From NCBI RefSeq assembly GCF_022012435.1, contig NZ_JAKLUA010000001.1, positions 1,488,001-1,552,000 of the forward strand: 64,000 nt of DNA, written 5' to 3'. The notes beneath the pieces are model-generated. The model searched no databases, had not been told where the DNA came from, and saw only the letters and a list, made by a program, of their open reading frames with translations. Below, piece after piece: positions 15,581 to 24,619 of the stretch (within the stretch, counting starts at the first letter, position 1; each line of letters starts with the position of its first letter). Origin of the DNA: Bradyrhizobium zhengyangense (GTDB lineage: Bacteria > Pseudomonadota > Alphaproteobacteria > Rhizobiales > Xanthobacteraceae). The position numbers and the translations under genes were made by a program.

Positions 15581-18418
15581 GTGTCAGACAACAACCAGGA
15601 CTCGGCCATTTCTTTTGGGCCATTTCGTCTATTTCCAAGGTCGCGACTCCTGGAAAAGGACGGCGCGCATCTTCATGTCGGCGGCCGCGCGCTCGACATC
15701 TTGATCTTCCTGGCCGAGCGGCCCGGCGAAGTCGTCGACAAGCGCGAGCTCGTCAAGCGTGTCTGGGCAGACGTGAATGTCGACGATGGCAGCCTCCGCT
15801 TCCACATCGCAGCCTTGCGCAAGGCACTCGGCGACACCGGCAAGTCGGCCCGCTATGTCGTCAACGTCCCCGGGCGCGGCTATTGCTTCGTCGCATCTCT
15901 CACCCAGGTTGCTCCCGCCCCTCCTGCTCGCCCGACTGATATCCCTCTACCGCGTTTCCTTCCCGCCCCGCTCGCGCGCGTGATCGGGCGAGACGACGTC
16001 ATCGAGAAGATTTCGACCGGGCTCGCGATGCATCGTTTCGTGACAGTGGTCGGCCCCGGTGGCATCGGCAAGACCGCAGTGGCCGTGACCGTCGGCCATC
16101 GCCGGCTTGCCCATTTCGACGGGCATGTGTTCTTCGTCGACTTCGGACCGGTGCGGAAGCCTGAACTCGCAGCAATCACCATCGCATCGACGCTCGGGCT
16201 ATCCATCAATGCGGAGGATCCGGTCCCGGCGCTGCTGACGCACCTGCAGACGAAACCGACGCTGCTGATCTTCGACAGCTGCGAGCACGTGCTGGAGACG
16301 CTCGCGCCGCTGGTCGAGCGCCTGGTTCGCGAAGCACCGCGACTGCATGTGCTGGCAACCAGCCGGGAATCCTTTCGCAGCGAAGGCGAACGGATCTTTC
16401 GGCTGTTCCCGCTGGATTGTCCGCCCCGGCGCGACGACCTCGCCGTGGCCGACGTCCTTGCCTATCCGGCGGCCCAGCTCTTCGTCGAACGTATCGCGCA
16501 GAGCTCCGGACCATTTCAGCTGAGCGCAGAAGAAGCACCGCTGGTGGCTGACATCTGCCGCCGCCTCGACGGCATCGCGCTTGCGATCGAGCTCGCAGCA
16601 GGGCGCGTCAACGCCTATGGCATCGCCGGCACGGCATCCCTGCTCGACAGCCGCTTTTCGCTGCAATGGCGCGGGCGGCGCACGGCCATCCCGCGACATC
16701 AGACGCTCGGCGCCGCGCTCGACTGGAGCTACGACCTGCTTCCCGCATCCGAGAGCGCCATTTTGCGGAGACTTTCCGTGTTCGCCGGGCCGTTCACGCC
16801 GGAGGCGGCTGCTGCCGTCGCCTCGGGCGACGGGCTCAGCGCCGCCGCGACCATGGAGGCGATCGACAATCTCGTCACAAAGTCGCTGATCGCACCATCA
16901 GGTGCGCGAACATTGCGCTATCGCCTGCTGGACACCACGCGCACTTATGCGCTCGGCAAGCTGAGCGAAGCCAATGAAGCGAAGCGGATCGCACAGCGGC
17001 ATGCCGAATATTTTCACGGCCTGTTCGAACGCGCTGAAGCCGAAACCTCCTCCCCATTGTCGGACTGGCTTGGCGCCTACGGCGCCGAATTGGACAATTT
17101 GCGCGCTGCGCTGGACTGGGCCTTTTCGCCTGAAGGCGATGCACGGCTTGGTATCGCCCTGACGGCGGTGGCCGTGACGCTCTGGATTCGGCTTTCGTTG
17201 TTCGCAGAGTGTCGCGAGCGCGCCAGGACCGCGCTTGCCGCGCTGGCAGACCATGACGAGGAGCGCGTACGCATGCAGCTCCTGGCAGCGCTCGGCTGGT
17301 CGCTGATGTATGGCGAAGGCCGGGCACGCGAGGCCCGCCCGATCCTCGAGTCCACGCTCGAATTGGCCGAGAAGCTCGACGACAAGGATTTCCGGTTACG
17401 GGCTCTCTGGGGCTTGTGCATCGATCAGTTCAACAACGGGGCGTTTGGCAAGGCGCGCGCGCTCGCCGATCGTTTCACCGAAGCCGCCGCGAATTCGTCC
17501 GACAAGACTGATCTCATGCTGGCGGACCGGTTGATGGCCGTCGCACTGCATTATCTCGGAGACCAGAGCGAGGCACGGGTCCGTATCGACCGGGTCAATG
17601 CCTCGCTGCATGTATTGGCCGAGAAGCCCAAGATCTTCCCGCTCGATCTGCGGATATCGACGCAATACTTTCGCGCCCGCATCCTGTGGCTGCAGGGTCA
17701 TGCCGATCAGGCTTTGGCGTTGGCCGAACAGAATATCCACGAAGGTCGGGCCAACGGCCATGCGCTGACCTTCTGCAGCGTGCTGGGACAGGCCGCCTGC
17801 CCGATTGCCTTCCTGGCTGGCGACTACGACGCCGCCGAGCGCTACGGGACCGAATTGCTGGAGCATGCTGATCGCCACGCCATCCGACTCTGGGGGCTAT
17901 GGGCCCGCGCGTTCAACGCGCTGGTCGCTGCAAAGCGCACAGACGTCGAGACCGGCTTGCCGCTGTTGCGAGACGAGCTCAATCGCGCCGGCGATGCCCG
18001 CTTCCTGCCGCGCTTCCTTCCCCTGCTTGGCGAGCTAGCCGCCTGCTTCGGACAAGCCAATCAGGTTCATCATGGCTTCGACACGATCGAGAACGTGTTG
18101 GCGCGCTGCAACGACAGGCAGGAGCGTTGGTATCTGCCGGAGCTACTCCGCATCAAGGGTGAGCTGTTGCTGAGGGAGTCACCGCAATCGGAAGCCGCCG
18201 ACGCCTGCTTTCACGAAGCCATGGATCTAGCAACACAGCAAGGCGCGCATTTCTGGCAGCTGCGCTGCGCGATCAGCATTGCGCAGCTCAGGATCGGACA
18301 AGGCCAGCGCGCTGAGGCACGCGCGGTTCTGGAGAGGGCATGCAATGCGATGACCGAAGGATCCGGGATCGCGGATATGCGGTTCGCGCGCGACCTGATT
18401 GCGGACCTGCAAACATGA
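15581..18418 (+). CDS. Winged-helix / NTPase / TPR-like transcriptional regulator, 945 aa (paralog 1)
   Basis: Large regulator with three parts. Residues 10-105 are an OmpR/PhoB-type winged helix (SFGPFRLFPRSRLLEKDG, ELVKRVWADVNVDDGSLRFH, RYVVNVPGRGYCF). Residues 130-400 are a STAND/NB-ARC-like ATPase with Walker A GPGGIGKT (158-165), Walker B LLIFDSCEHV, the sensor-like LATSRESFRSEGERIF and RRLDGIALAIELAAGRV. Residues about 450-945 are helical repeats of TPR type. There is no receiver domain, so signal sensing probably occurs in the repeats. The start is GTG at 15581; an ATG at 15574 is out of frame. A paralog of identical length lies at 28016-30853. Target genes are unknown. Confidence 0.88.
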   Translation: MSDNNQDSAISFGPFRLFPRSRLLEKDGAHLHVGGRALDILIFLAERPGEVVDKRELVKRVWADVNVDDGSLRFHIAALRKALGDTGKSARYVVNVPGRGYCFVASLTQVAPAPPARPTDIPLPRFLPAPLARVIGRDDVIEKISTGLAMHRFVTVVGPGGIGKTAVAVTVGHRRLAHFDGHVFFVDFGPVRKPELAAITIASTLGLSINAEDPVPALLTHLQTKPTLLIFDSCEHVLETLAPLVERLVREAPRLHVLATSRESFRSEGERIFRLFPLDCPPRRDDLAVADVLAYPAAQLFVERIAQSSGPFQLSAEEAPLVADICRRLDGIALAIELAAGRVNAYGIAGTASLLDSRFSLQWRGRRTAIPRHQTLGAALDWSYDLLPASESAILRRLSVFAGPFTPEAAAAVASGDGLSAAATMEAIDNLVTKSLIAPSGARTLRYRLLDTTRTYALGKLSEANEAKRIAQRHAEYFHGLFERAEAETSSPLSDWLGAYGAELDNLRAALDWAFSPEGDARLGIALTAVAVTLWIRLSLFAECRERARTALAALADHDEERVRMQLLAALGWSLMYGEGRAREARPILESTLELAEKLDDKDFRLRALWGLCIDQFNNGAFGKARALADRFTEAAANSSDKTDLMLADRLMAVALHYLGDQSEARVRIDRVNASLHVLAEKPKIFPLDLRISTQYFRARILWLQGHADQALALAEQNIHEGRANGHALTFCSVLGQAACPIAFLAGDYDAAERYGTELLEHADRHAIRLWGLWARAFNALVAAKRTDVETGLPLLRDELNRAGDARFLPRFLPLLGELAACFGQANQVHHGFDTIENVLARCNDRQERWYLPELLRIKGELLLRESPQSEAADACFHEAMDLATQQGAHFWQLRCAISIAQLRIGQGQRAEARAVLERACNAMTEGSGIADMRFARDLIADLQT

Positions 18419-18501
18419 TCCGAACGCATCTCGCTCCGGAGATTCCGATCCAAAAAGTCAAAGCTGATCGTGGTCATGGAACGCGGCTCAGGTCATTCCG
18501 T

Positions 18502-19440
18502 TCATTCGGCCCTCGGAATAAAGCCGGGTACACCGGTCTCAACTACCGAGTTGAACCTGATGTTCGTCTTGATCTGCTCTTTTATCTCCCGCATGGCGTC
18601 CTCAGGTAGAGCCGAGATATCGAAGTTTTCCCGGATGCGCCGAGGATTCGTCGAGGTGGTCAGGAAGGCAGAGCCGCGTTGTACGGCCCACGCGAGCGCA
18701 ATCTGAGCCGGCGTCTTATGCAGGCGCTCCGCGATAGCTGTGATCACAGGATCGGCCAGGACGTTCGGCTTCATGGCGTGTCCAAGTGCCGCAAACGCTT
18801 GCAGCACAATTCCATGCTCGCGGCAGAAGTCGAGCAACTCCCATTCCGGCAAATACGGATGGGATTCGACCTGCACCATGGCGGGCCTGATCCGCGCGAC
18901 TGCGACGATCTCGCGCAGCTTCTCCAAAGTGATGTCCGAAAGGCCGATCGACCTGCAGTGGCCCTCGTCAACGAGCCGCTCCATTGCCTCCCATGTCTCC
19001 GCCAACGTGACTCCAGAGTCATAGATGACCCGCCCGCGCTCGTCCCTCGGGTCCTGCTCGTCGCCAGGTTGAAAGGCAAAGGGCGTGTGAATGATGTAGC
19101 AGTCGATGTCGTCGAGTTTCAGCCGCCTGCGGCTCGCGTCAAATGCGGGTTTCACCCGCTCCGGCCGATGGTTGGTGTTCCATAGCTTGGTCGTAACGAA
19201 GAGGTCCCGACGCCGAAGCTTCTCCGTTGCGAACACCTCCTGCATCGCGTCGCCGACCGCTTCTTCGTTGCGGTAGCGCTCGGCGCAATCGAGATGTCGA
19301 AACCCCGCCTCCAAAGCAGCCTTCGTGGCCTGCCTCGTCACGACCGGATCCGGGATCAGCGTGCCAAATCCCACGGCGGGGACGGAGCCGGACGCGTGTG
19401 TGGGAATCCTCGTGTCACGAAGCGAATCGGACGTCGTCAT
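18502..19440 (-). CDS. Aldo/keto reductase
   Basis: 312-residue NAD(P)H-dependent aldo/keto reductase with an intact catalytic tetrad: D51 and Y56 in LDCAERYRNEEAVG, K85 in TTKLWNTNH, H118 in CYIIHTPF. Predicted (beta/alpha)8 barrel; the cofactor-binding end is recognisable in ALAWAVQRGSAFLTTSTNPRRIRENF. Reduces aldehydes or ketones, substrate unknown. ATG at 19440 follows AAGGAG. It stands between the first large regulator (convergent) and the efflux operon, same strand as the latter, separated by 93 bases. Confidence 0.92.
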   Translation of the reverse strand: MTTSDSLRDTRIPTHASGSVPAVGFGTLIPDPVVTRQATKAALEAGFRHLDCAERYRNEEAVGDAMQEVFATEKLRRRDLFVTTKLWNTNHRPERVKPAFDASRRRLKLDDIDCYIIHTPFAFQPGDEQDPRDERGRVIYDSGVTLAETWEAMERLVDEGHCRSIGLSDITLEKLREIVAVARIRPAMVQVESHPYLPEWELLDFCREHGIVLQAFAALGHAMKPNVLADPVITAIAERLHKTPAQIALAWAVQRGSAFLTTSTNPRRIRENFDISALPEDAMREIKEQIKTNIRFNSVVETGVPGFIPRAE

Positions 19441-19533
19441 GCTGATACTCCTTTGCTTGTCCCCGACTCCCGCACCTGCGCGGGACGAAATGATTGAAGT
19501 TGAAGATGAGATGCGACTTTCTGTCTCGCGCCC

Positions 19534-21030
19534 TTAACCGGAGGGCCGAGGCTTGCGGAGAAAGAAGACCAGCGGGATCACGGCGAGCATGGCGAACATC
19601 AGGATCTCGAACTGATCGATAACTGCAACGGTGGCCGCCTGGCGCGTGACAATGCCATTGAGAGCGGCGAGGCTCGGCTTCGCGATCGAACCTACCGTAT
19701 TCGCCGCCACACGGAACGGTGTGAGGTGCTTGGCGAGGGCTATGTGCACGGCCTGCGTGTTGGCATAGAAGAACAGCTGGACCACGGCAATGCCGATGGT
19801 GCTGCCATAGAGCCGCGACAGGTTGATCAGAGCGCTACCTTCAGGGCGAAACTTCGGATCAAGGGTTCCGAACGCCGCTCTCGCGAGCGCCGCCAGCGAC
19901 ATGCCGAGACCTGCACCCTGAAGGAAACCGGCTTCGACAATCGGCCGCCAATCCATCCCCGGCGAATAGCCGAGCATCAACCAATTGGCATAGACCACGA
20001 GCACCATTCCACCCATGAGGAACGGCCGATAGTCTAACTGGCTCGGAGCAAGGCTCGTCAGTACCAGGGCTCCCACCAACGCCACGCCGCGGGGAACACT
20101 CATGTAGCCGGTGGTGTCGACTGGGTAATTGAGCAATTCCTCCAGCATCGGAGACGTCAATGCCAATGTCGGCAACAGGACGAAACCGAGCACGAAGGAA
20201 ATCACCGTCGCGAGGAGAAGATTGCGGTCCCTGAACAGCACCGTGCGCAGAAAATGCTCCTTTCTCGTCAAAACGTGCACGGTGAAGAGATAGAAGCCGA
20301 GAACCGCGGCGATCGCTTCGACCCAGATTTCCTTCGAGGCGAACCATTCCAGGCGCTCGCCTCGATCAAGCAGCATCTGTAGCCCGATCATGCCAACGGA
20401 AAAGGTCGTCAGCCCGAAGAAGTCGAACGCCTGGCCTCGGTCTTGACGCTTCTCTCCCAGCAACTGAGCCATCGTCACGAAGATGATGGCCGTCATCGGC
20501 ACACTGACGTTGAAGATCGACGGCCAACCGTAATATTCGCTGAGCCAGCCGCCAATCGCGGGACCCGTACTGATGCCGAGCAGCGAGCAGGCCGTCGCGG
20601 CCAGACCCATGCGCGCACGCTGCTCTGCCGGCGTCACCTCGAGCAGAATTGCCAATGAGAGCGGCACCAGCGGCCCGCTCGCCGCTCCCTGGAGAATCCG
20701 GGCCAGCACGAACTGGATCGACGTCGTCGCCAGCGTATCGAAGACGAGACCTAGGCCGAATGTGATCAGCGCCGCCTGATATATCGCCTTCCGCCCATAC
20801 CGTCCCGCCAGCCATTGTGTGATCGACATGGTCACGGCACTTGCAGCGATATACGAGGAGAACACCCAGCCGACCTCGTCATTGGCCATCGAGAGCGTCG
20901 CCTGGATGTGCGGTAGCGCCGCGTTCGGCAGGGAAATGTTCACCGCCTGCAAATAGGTTGCCATAAGGGCCGCCGCGGAGATTGCATAACGACCGCCGGC
21001 CCCCGATGTCGATGGGATGGGCCTACTCAT
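19534..21030 (-). CDS. DHA2-family MFS efflux transporter (EmrB/QacA type)
   Basis: 498-residue major facilitator with about 14 membrane helices, as expected for the DHA2 drug-proton antiporters. Motif A is seen as QWLAGRYGRKAIYQAALI and motif C-like sequence as LLGISTGPAIGGWLSEYYGWPSIFNV. Starts inside the last codons of the HlyD-family adaptor gene (4-base overlap), the usual emrA-emrB arrangement. Together they should pump a drug, dye or lipophilic acid across the inner membrane; an outer-membrane channel would have to come from elsewhere. Confidence 0.92.
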   Translation of the reverse strand: MSRPIPSTSGAGGRYAISAAALMATYLQAVNISLPNAALPHIQATLSMANDEVGWVFSSYIAASAVTMSITQWLAGRYGRKAIYQAALITFGLGLVFDTLATTSIQFVLARILQGAASGPLVPLSLAILLEVTPAEQRARMGLAATACSLLGISTGPAIGGWLSEYYGWPSIFNVSVPMTAIIFVTMAQLLGEKRQDRGQAFDFFGLTTFSVGMIGLQMLLDRGERLEWFASKEIWVEAIAAVLGFYLFTVHVLTRKEHFLRTVLFRDRNLLLATVISFVLGFVLLPTLALTSPMLEELLNYPVDTTGYMSVPRGVALVGALVLTSLAPSQLDYRPFLMGGMVLVVYANWLMLGYSPGMDWRPIVEAGFLQGAGLGMSLAALARAAFGTLDPKFRPEGSALINLSRLYGSTIGIAVVQLFFYANTQAVHIALAKHLTPFRVAANTVGSIAKPSLAALNGIVTRQAATVAVIDQFEILMFAMLAVIPLVFFLRKPRPSG

Positions 21031-22172
21031 TTGACCTCCGTCGCGCTCGCGGGTTGGAGCAGTTGTATCCAGCTTCGGCGACGGCCCGTGTCGACGCGCG
21101 CCGTCACGCTGATGCCGGAGAACAATGGTCGGCTCGGATCGGTATCGTCGAGTTCCAGACGCACTGGCAGTCTTTGGACCACCTTGACCCAGTTGCCGGT
21201 CGCGTTTTCCGGCGGCAGAACCGAGAAGTCCGACCCGGTGCCGGGGCTCATGCTGACGATATGCGCCTCGAATTTGCGGTCCGGATAGGCGTCGACATCA
21301 ATCATCGCCGCCTGGCCCGGACGCATGTGGGTCAGGCCTGTCTCACGGAAATTGGCTTCGATCCACACGTCCCGGCTCGACATCAGCGAGAACGTGGGCG
21401 CCCCCGCGGAAACGAACCCACCAACCTGCAGGTCGTCGACCTTCGTAACGACACCGTCGTCGGGCGCCCTCACGGTCGCGTAGGAAAGATCGAGCCGTGC
21501 ACGGTCGAGCTGCGCCTTGGCCGCACGAACCGTCGGGTGGCGGTCGATGTCGGTATCAGGATCGCCATTGAGCGCGACGACCGTGTTTGCAATCTGCTGT
21601 TCGATCGACGCCGTGCGTTGACGCGCGACCTTGAGATCGGTTTCAGCCCGCTCGTAGACCGCGCGCGGCGTGAAGTCGGAAGCGACCAGCATTTTCTTGC
21701 GATCGAACTCGTGCTCGTCGAAGGCAGCAGCGTCCCTCGCCGATTGCAGTTCAGCCTGCTGCTGGCGGTAGGTCGCCTTGAGCGATTCGATCTGGAGCCG
21801 CGCGCTGGCGAGCCGGGCCTCGGCCTGGTCGACGGCAATCTGATAAGGCTCCGGATCTATCCGAAACAGGACCTGGCCCTGCCGAACGCGCTCGTTGTCG
21901 TGCACGGCGATCTCGACCGCCTGACCGGACACGCGTGCATTGATGGTCACTTTCGCGGCGCGCACGAATGCGTCATCCGTCGAGATAAAGCGTTCCTGCA
22001 CCAGATACATGTAGGCGCCGAACATGGCAGCCGCGGCCGGCAGCACAACCATCAGGGGCAGGCGCAGCCGCTCGGCAAGATCCATTCCGAACAAAGGCTC
22101 AGTTGCTCCGCTCCCGCGGGAGCGCCTGCGATCACCCAGCCAGCCGGTGATTGGCGCAAAGTTCAGACTCAT
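21027..22172 (-). CDS. HlyD-family efflux adaptor (EmrA type)
   Basis: 381-residue membrane-fusion protein. One N-terminal membrane anchor (LRLPLMVVLPAAAAMFGAYMYL, about 36-57), then a barrel-sandwich lipoyl half (VTINARVSGQAVEIAVHDNERVRQGQ), a long alpha-helical hairpin (about 110-200, RLASARLQIESLKATYRQQQ), and the second half (YATVRAPDDGVVTKVDDLQVG). Connects the MFS pump to the periplasm or an outer-membrane channel. ATG at 22172 with upstream AAGGA. Divergent from a TetR regulator that most likely controls it. Confidence 0.92.
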   Translation of the reverse strand: MSLNFAPITGWLGDRRRSRGSGATEPLFGMDLAERLRLPLMVVLPAAAAMFGAYMYLVQERFISTDDAFVRAAKVTINARVSGQAVEIAVHDNERVRQGQVLFRIDPEPYQIAVDQAEARLASARLQIESLKATYRQQQAELQSARDAAAFDEHEFDRKKMLVASDFTPRAVYERAETDLKVARQRTASIEQQIANTVVALNGDPDTDIDRHPTVRAAKAQLDRARLDLSYATVRAPDDGVVTKVDDLQVGGFVSAGAPTFSLMSSRDVWIEANFRETGLTHMRPGQAAMIDVDAYPDRKFEAHIVSMSPGTGSDFSVLPPENATGNWVKVVQRLPVRLELDDTDPSRPLFSGISVTARVDTGRRRSWIQLLQPASATEVK

Positions 22173-22195
22173 AGAAGTTGTCCTTATCTCATTTA

Positions 22196-22278
22196 ATAAC
22201 GTTCGTTACAAATATTGTACCTCCATATGGTGATCAAGATGGCCCGCCATTGATTTTTATAACGATCCATACAAATAT
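22196..22278. promoter_or_regulatory. Twin operator in the emrA-like / tetR-like divergent region
   Basis: Two direct copies of a 20-base element, at 22196-22215 and 22259-22278, agree at 17 of 20 positions (pattern ATAACG-TC-TACAAATAT). The first contains the perfect palindrome TAACGTTCGTTA (22197-22208); in the second the palindrome is imperfect. They lie 63 bases apart in the 140-base divergent intergenic region, the first next to the efflux operon and the second 35 bases before the tetR-like ATG. This is the expected layout for TetR repression of the pump plus autorepression. Confidence 0.65.
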
Positions 22279-22312
22279 ACGTGTAGACCGTCGCAACCAG
22301 GATCATGCTGAC

Positions 22313-22972
22313 ATGGCACGGAAGAAGAACGACACGAGCCCGTCGCGCCGCGGACGCCCCCCCGCCTACGACGCAGAAACGGCCCTCAAACGGGCCACGG
22401 AAGCGTTCTGGAGGACCGGCTATTCCGGCACATCTCTCGACAAGGTCGCCGCCGTGACCGGCATGAGCCCGCCGAGCCTCTATGCGGTGTTCGGTAACAA
22501 GCACGCGCTCTATCTTGAGGCGCTCGCGCACTATTGGGAGACGAGCCTGGCCGCCACGCGCGAGGCCCTCGCAGGGGACCATCCCTTGGACGAAGCCTTG
22601 ATGCTGGCCTATGAGGCAGCGCTCTCGATCTATTTTTCCGGCAGGGGAACCACGCGCGGCTGCTTCGTGGTCGGAACCGCCGTAACCGAAGTCGCGGAAG
22701 ATGCGGAGATCCGCAACAGCGTCTCGGCCGGACTGCGCGCAATCGATGCCGATTTCGAAGCTCGCTTCCGCCGCGCGCGGGACGAGGGCGAGCTGAAACC
22801 GGACGTCGACCCTGCCGCACTCGCAATCCTTGCTGCTGCCACGATGCAGACGATTGCCATTCGCGCGCGTGCTGGCACCCGCCGCGCCGAACTGCGAGAA
22901 CTCGCCCGGAAGGCCGTCGACGCGATCTGCGGATGCCGGCCGGAGGCGCGCCAAGACGCGACGCCCGCCTGA
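22313..22972 (+). CDS. TetR/AcrR family transcriptional regulator
   Basis: 219 residues. N-terminal DNA-binding domain: RRGRPPAYDAETALKRATEAFW, then the helix-turn-helix TSLDKVAAVTGMSPPSLYAVFGNKHALY (about 43-70). The C-terminal ligand domain resembles the TetR_C class with a cysteine in TTRGCFVVGTAV. ATG at 22313 fits the conserved RxGRP start; the frame is open further upstream but that sequence covers the operator. Probable repressor of the divergent EmrAB-type pump, released by the pump substrate. Confidence 0.9.
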   Translation: MARKKNDTSPSRRGRPPAYDAETALKRATEAFWRTGYSGTSLDKVAAVTGMSPPSLYAVFGNKHALYLEALAHYWETSLAATREALAGDHPLDEALMLAYEAALSIYFSGRGTTRGCFVVGTAVTEVAEDAEIRNSVSAGLRAIDADFEARFRRARDEGELKPDVDPAALAILAAATMQTIAIRARAGTRRAELRELARKAVDAICGCRPEARQDATPA

Positions 22973-23130
22973 GATCAAGCCCTTTACCGGCCGAGCCGGT
23001 TGGCAACCAACGCTGCTGGCAATGCGGCGAGGATGGCTTGCGCATTTCCGCCCGCCTTCTCGTTAGAGTTTAGCGACCGTTCTCAAATCAAGCACCAGCG
23101 CGATTCGGTTCGAGTTCGCACCGCCGCCCC

Positions 23131-23424
23131 TCACTCCAGTCCTTCGATGATCCGGACATCCCGCTCGCAGGCATTGCCGAGCGTCTTCAGCGCCTCCTGA
23201 TAGGCAGGGCTGTCGTGTGCCGCCACCGCGAGTTCGAGGCTGTCAAACTCGGTCACCGTGGTGCGCTGGGCGATGCCCTGCTCATAGACCTTCGCAGCAA
23301 CGCCGCGGGCGAGGAAGCGACCACCGTGGGCAATAATCGCGGGCCCCGCGAGCTTCGCGTAGGCCGCCAGCGCCTCTGGATCGGAAATCGAACGATAGAG
23401 GGTGATCCAGTAGCCCTTGGCCAT
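23131..23424 (-). CDS. DUF1330 family protein
   Basis: 97-residue ferredoxin-fold (dimeric alpha-beta barrel) protein of the DUF1330 family: KGYWITLYRSISDPEALAAYAKLAGPAI, then GGRFLARG, and SPAYQEALKTLGNACERDVRIIEG at the end. Function is unknown for the family; fold relatives include small monooxygenases and cyclases. ATG at 23424 follows GGAGG, 2 bases after the msrA stop, so both are probably cotranscribed in an oxidative-stress group. Confidence 0.85.
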   Translation of the reverse strand: MAKGYWITLYRSISDPEALAAYAKLAGPAIIAHGGRFLARGVAAKVYEQGIAQRTTVTEFDSLELAVAAHDSPAYQEALKTLGNACERDVRIIEGLE

Positions 23425-23426
23425 CG

Positions 23427-23942
23427 CTAGCCTCCGGCGACGGCCGCGCGCCGCGGCAGTTTCCAGTTCGGCCGAATGAAGTGACACGTGTAGCCCTCAG
23501 GGTAACGCTCGAGATAGTCCTGATGCTCGGGCTCGGCTTCCCAGAATTCGCCGGCTGGAGCAACTTCGGTCACTACCTTGCCGGGCCACAGGCCAGACGC
23601 TTCGACATCTGCGATGGTATCTTCCGCCGCACGCTTCTGCTCATCTGACGTGTAGAAAATCGCTGAGCGGTAGCTGGTCCCCAAATCATTGCCCTGGCGA
23701 TTGAGCGTCGTCGGATCGTGAATCTGGAAGAAGAACTCCAGCATGGTCCGGAAGGTGGTCTTCGCAGGATCGAAGATGATCTCGATCGCTTCGGCATGGC
23801 CATCGTGGTTACGATAGGTGGCGTTCTTCACCCGTCCGCCGGTGTAGCCTACGCGCGTGGAGATCACGCCCGACTGCTTGCGGATGAGATCCTGCATGCC
23901 CCAGAAGCAACCTCCCGCCAAAACCGCGCGCTCTGTCGTCAT
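23427..23942 (-). CDS. msrA: Peptide-methionine (S)-S-oxide reductase MsrA
   Basis: 171-residue MsrA that repairs methionine-S-sulfoxide. The catalytic cysteine is C12 in the invariant GGCFWGMQD motif, followed by [12 protein letters not shown] and the [11 protein letters not shown] segment. Downstream [26 protein letters not shown] is the substrate-binding region. Length is normal for the cytosolic enzyme. GGGAGC precedes the ATG. First gene of a pair with the DUF1330 gene. Confidence 0.95.
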   Translation of the reverse strand: MTTERAVLAGGCFWGMQDLIRKQSGVISTRVGYTGGRVKNATYRNHDGHAEAIEIIFDPAKTTFRTMLEFFFQIHDPTTLNRQGNDLGTSYRSAIFYTSDEQKRAAEDTIADVEASGLWPGKVVTEVAPAGEFWEAEPEHQDYLERYPEGYTCHFIRPNWKLPRRAAVAGG

Positions 23943-24030
23943 TTGTCAGCTCCCGTCATGCTAGGGACGTCCTTCCGGTTTCAGCCTCTTGGCGAAGGAC
24001 CGGATGGCCAATCTATTCGAAGCGGTCCGA

Positions 24031-24453
24031 CTAGACCAGCTTGGCGTCGAGGCTGATTTCGGCATTGAGAACCTTGGAAACCGGACAGTTCTTCTCGGCC
24101 TCGCCGGCAATGTGGGCGAAGCCGGCATCGTCGAGATTAGGCACCTTGGCGCGCAGCGTGAGAGCGGACTTGCTGATCTTGAATCCCTTGCCTTCCGGTT
24201 CGAGCGAGACTGCGGCCTCGGTCGACAGCTCCGTCGGCGTGAACCCGGCGAGCTGGAGGCCGAACGCCAGGGCCATGGTGAAGCAGCCGGCATGTGCGGC
24301 CGCGATCAATTCCTCGGGATTGGTGCCCTTCTCAGTCTCGAAACGGGTCTTGAACGAATAAGGGGTCGCGGCGAGCACGCCGGATTCGCTCGACAGATGA
24401 CCAGTGCCATCGCGGCCCGTGCCCTGCCAAACTGCCTTTGCCTTGCGGATCAT
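24031..24453 (-). CDS. OsmC family peroxiredoxin
   Basis: 140-residue OsmC/Ohr-fold thiol peroxidase that reduces organic hydroperoxides. Two redox cysteines are in place: C57 in ELIAAAHAGCFTMAL and C123 in EKNCPVSKVL. The sequence is closer to OsmC than to Ohr (NPEELIAAAHAGC). ATG at 24453 has AAGGAG just upstream. Neighbours msrA and DUF1330 share the strand and support an oxidative-stress role. Confidence 0.92.
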   Translation of the reverse strand: MIRKAKAVWQGTGRDGTGHLSSESGVLAATPYSFKTRFETEKGTNPEELIAAAHAGCFTMALAFGLQLAGFTPTELSTEAAVSLEPEGKGFKISKSALTLRAKVPNLDDAGFAHIAGEAEKNCPVSKVLNAEISLDAKLV

Positions 24454-24583
24454 CTCACTTCTCCTTGTTGGGGGCGGATCGACCAGCGGCGCTCCGCACC
24501 GGTGGAAGGGCGGCGCCGCTGGCATTGCGTGGGACACTTCAGGATTTGCACCGCCGAAGTGTCTTTTGAAGGGCGGGACACGC

Positions 24584-24619
24584 CTTGCCGGCCTGCCTCA
24601 ACTTGCCGGCCTGCCTCAA
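24584..24619. repeat. 18-bp perfect tandem duplication at the epoxide hydrolase stop codon
   Basis: CTTGCCGGCCTGCCTCAA occurs twice in a row (24584-24601 and 24602-24619). The second copy contains the stop codon of the epoxide hydrolase gene (24616-24618), so the duplication adds only 3' untranslated sequence. Probably a replication-slippage duplication. Confidence 0.8.

Noticed and set aside
15574-15939. ATG-started frame at the beginning of the first large regulator
   Set aside because: It is out of frame with the conserved winged helix; the equivalent frame in the paralog ends after six codons, so GTG is the real start in both.
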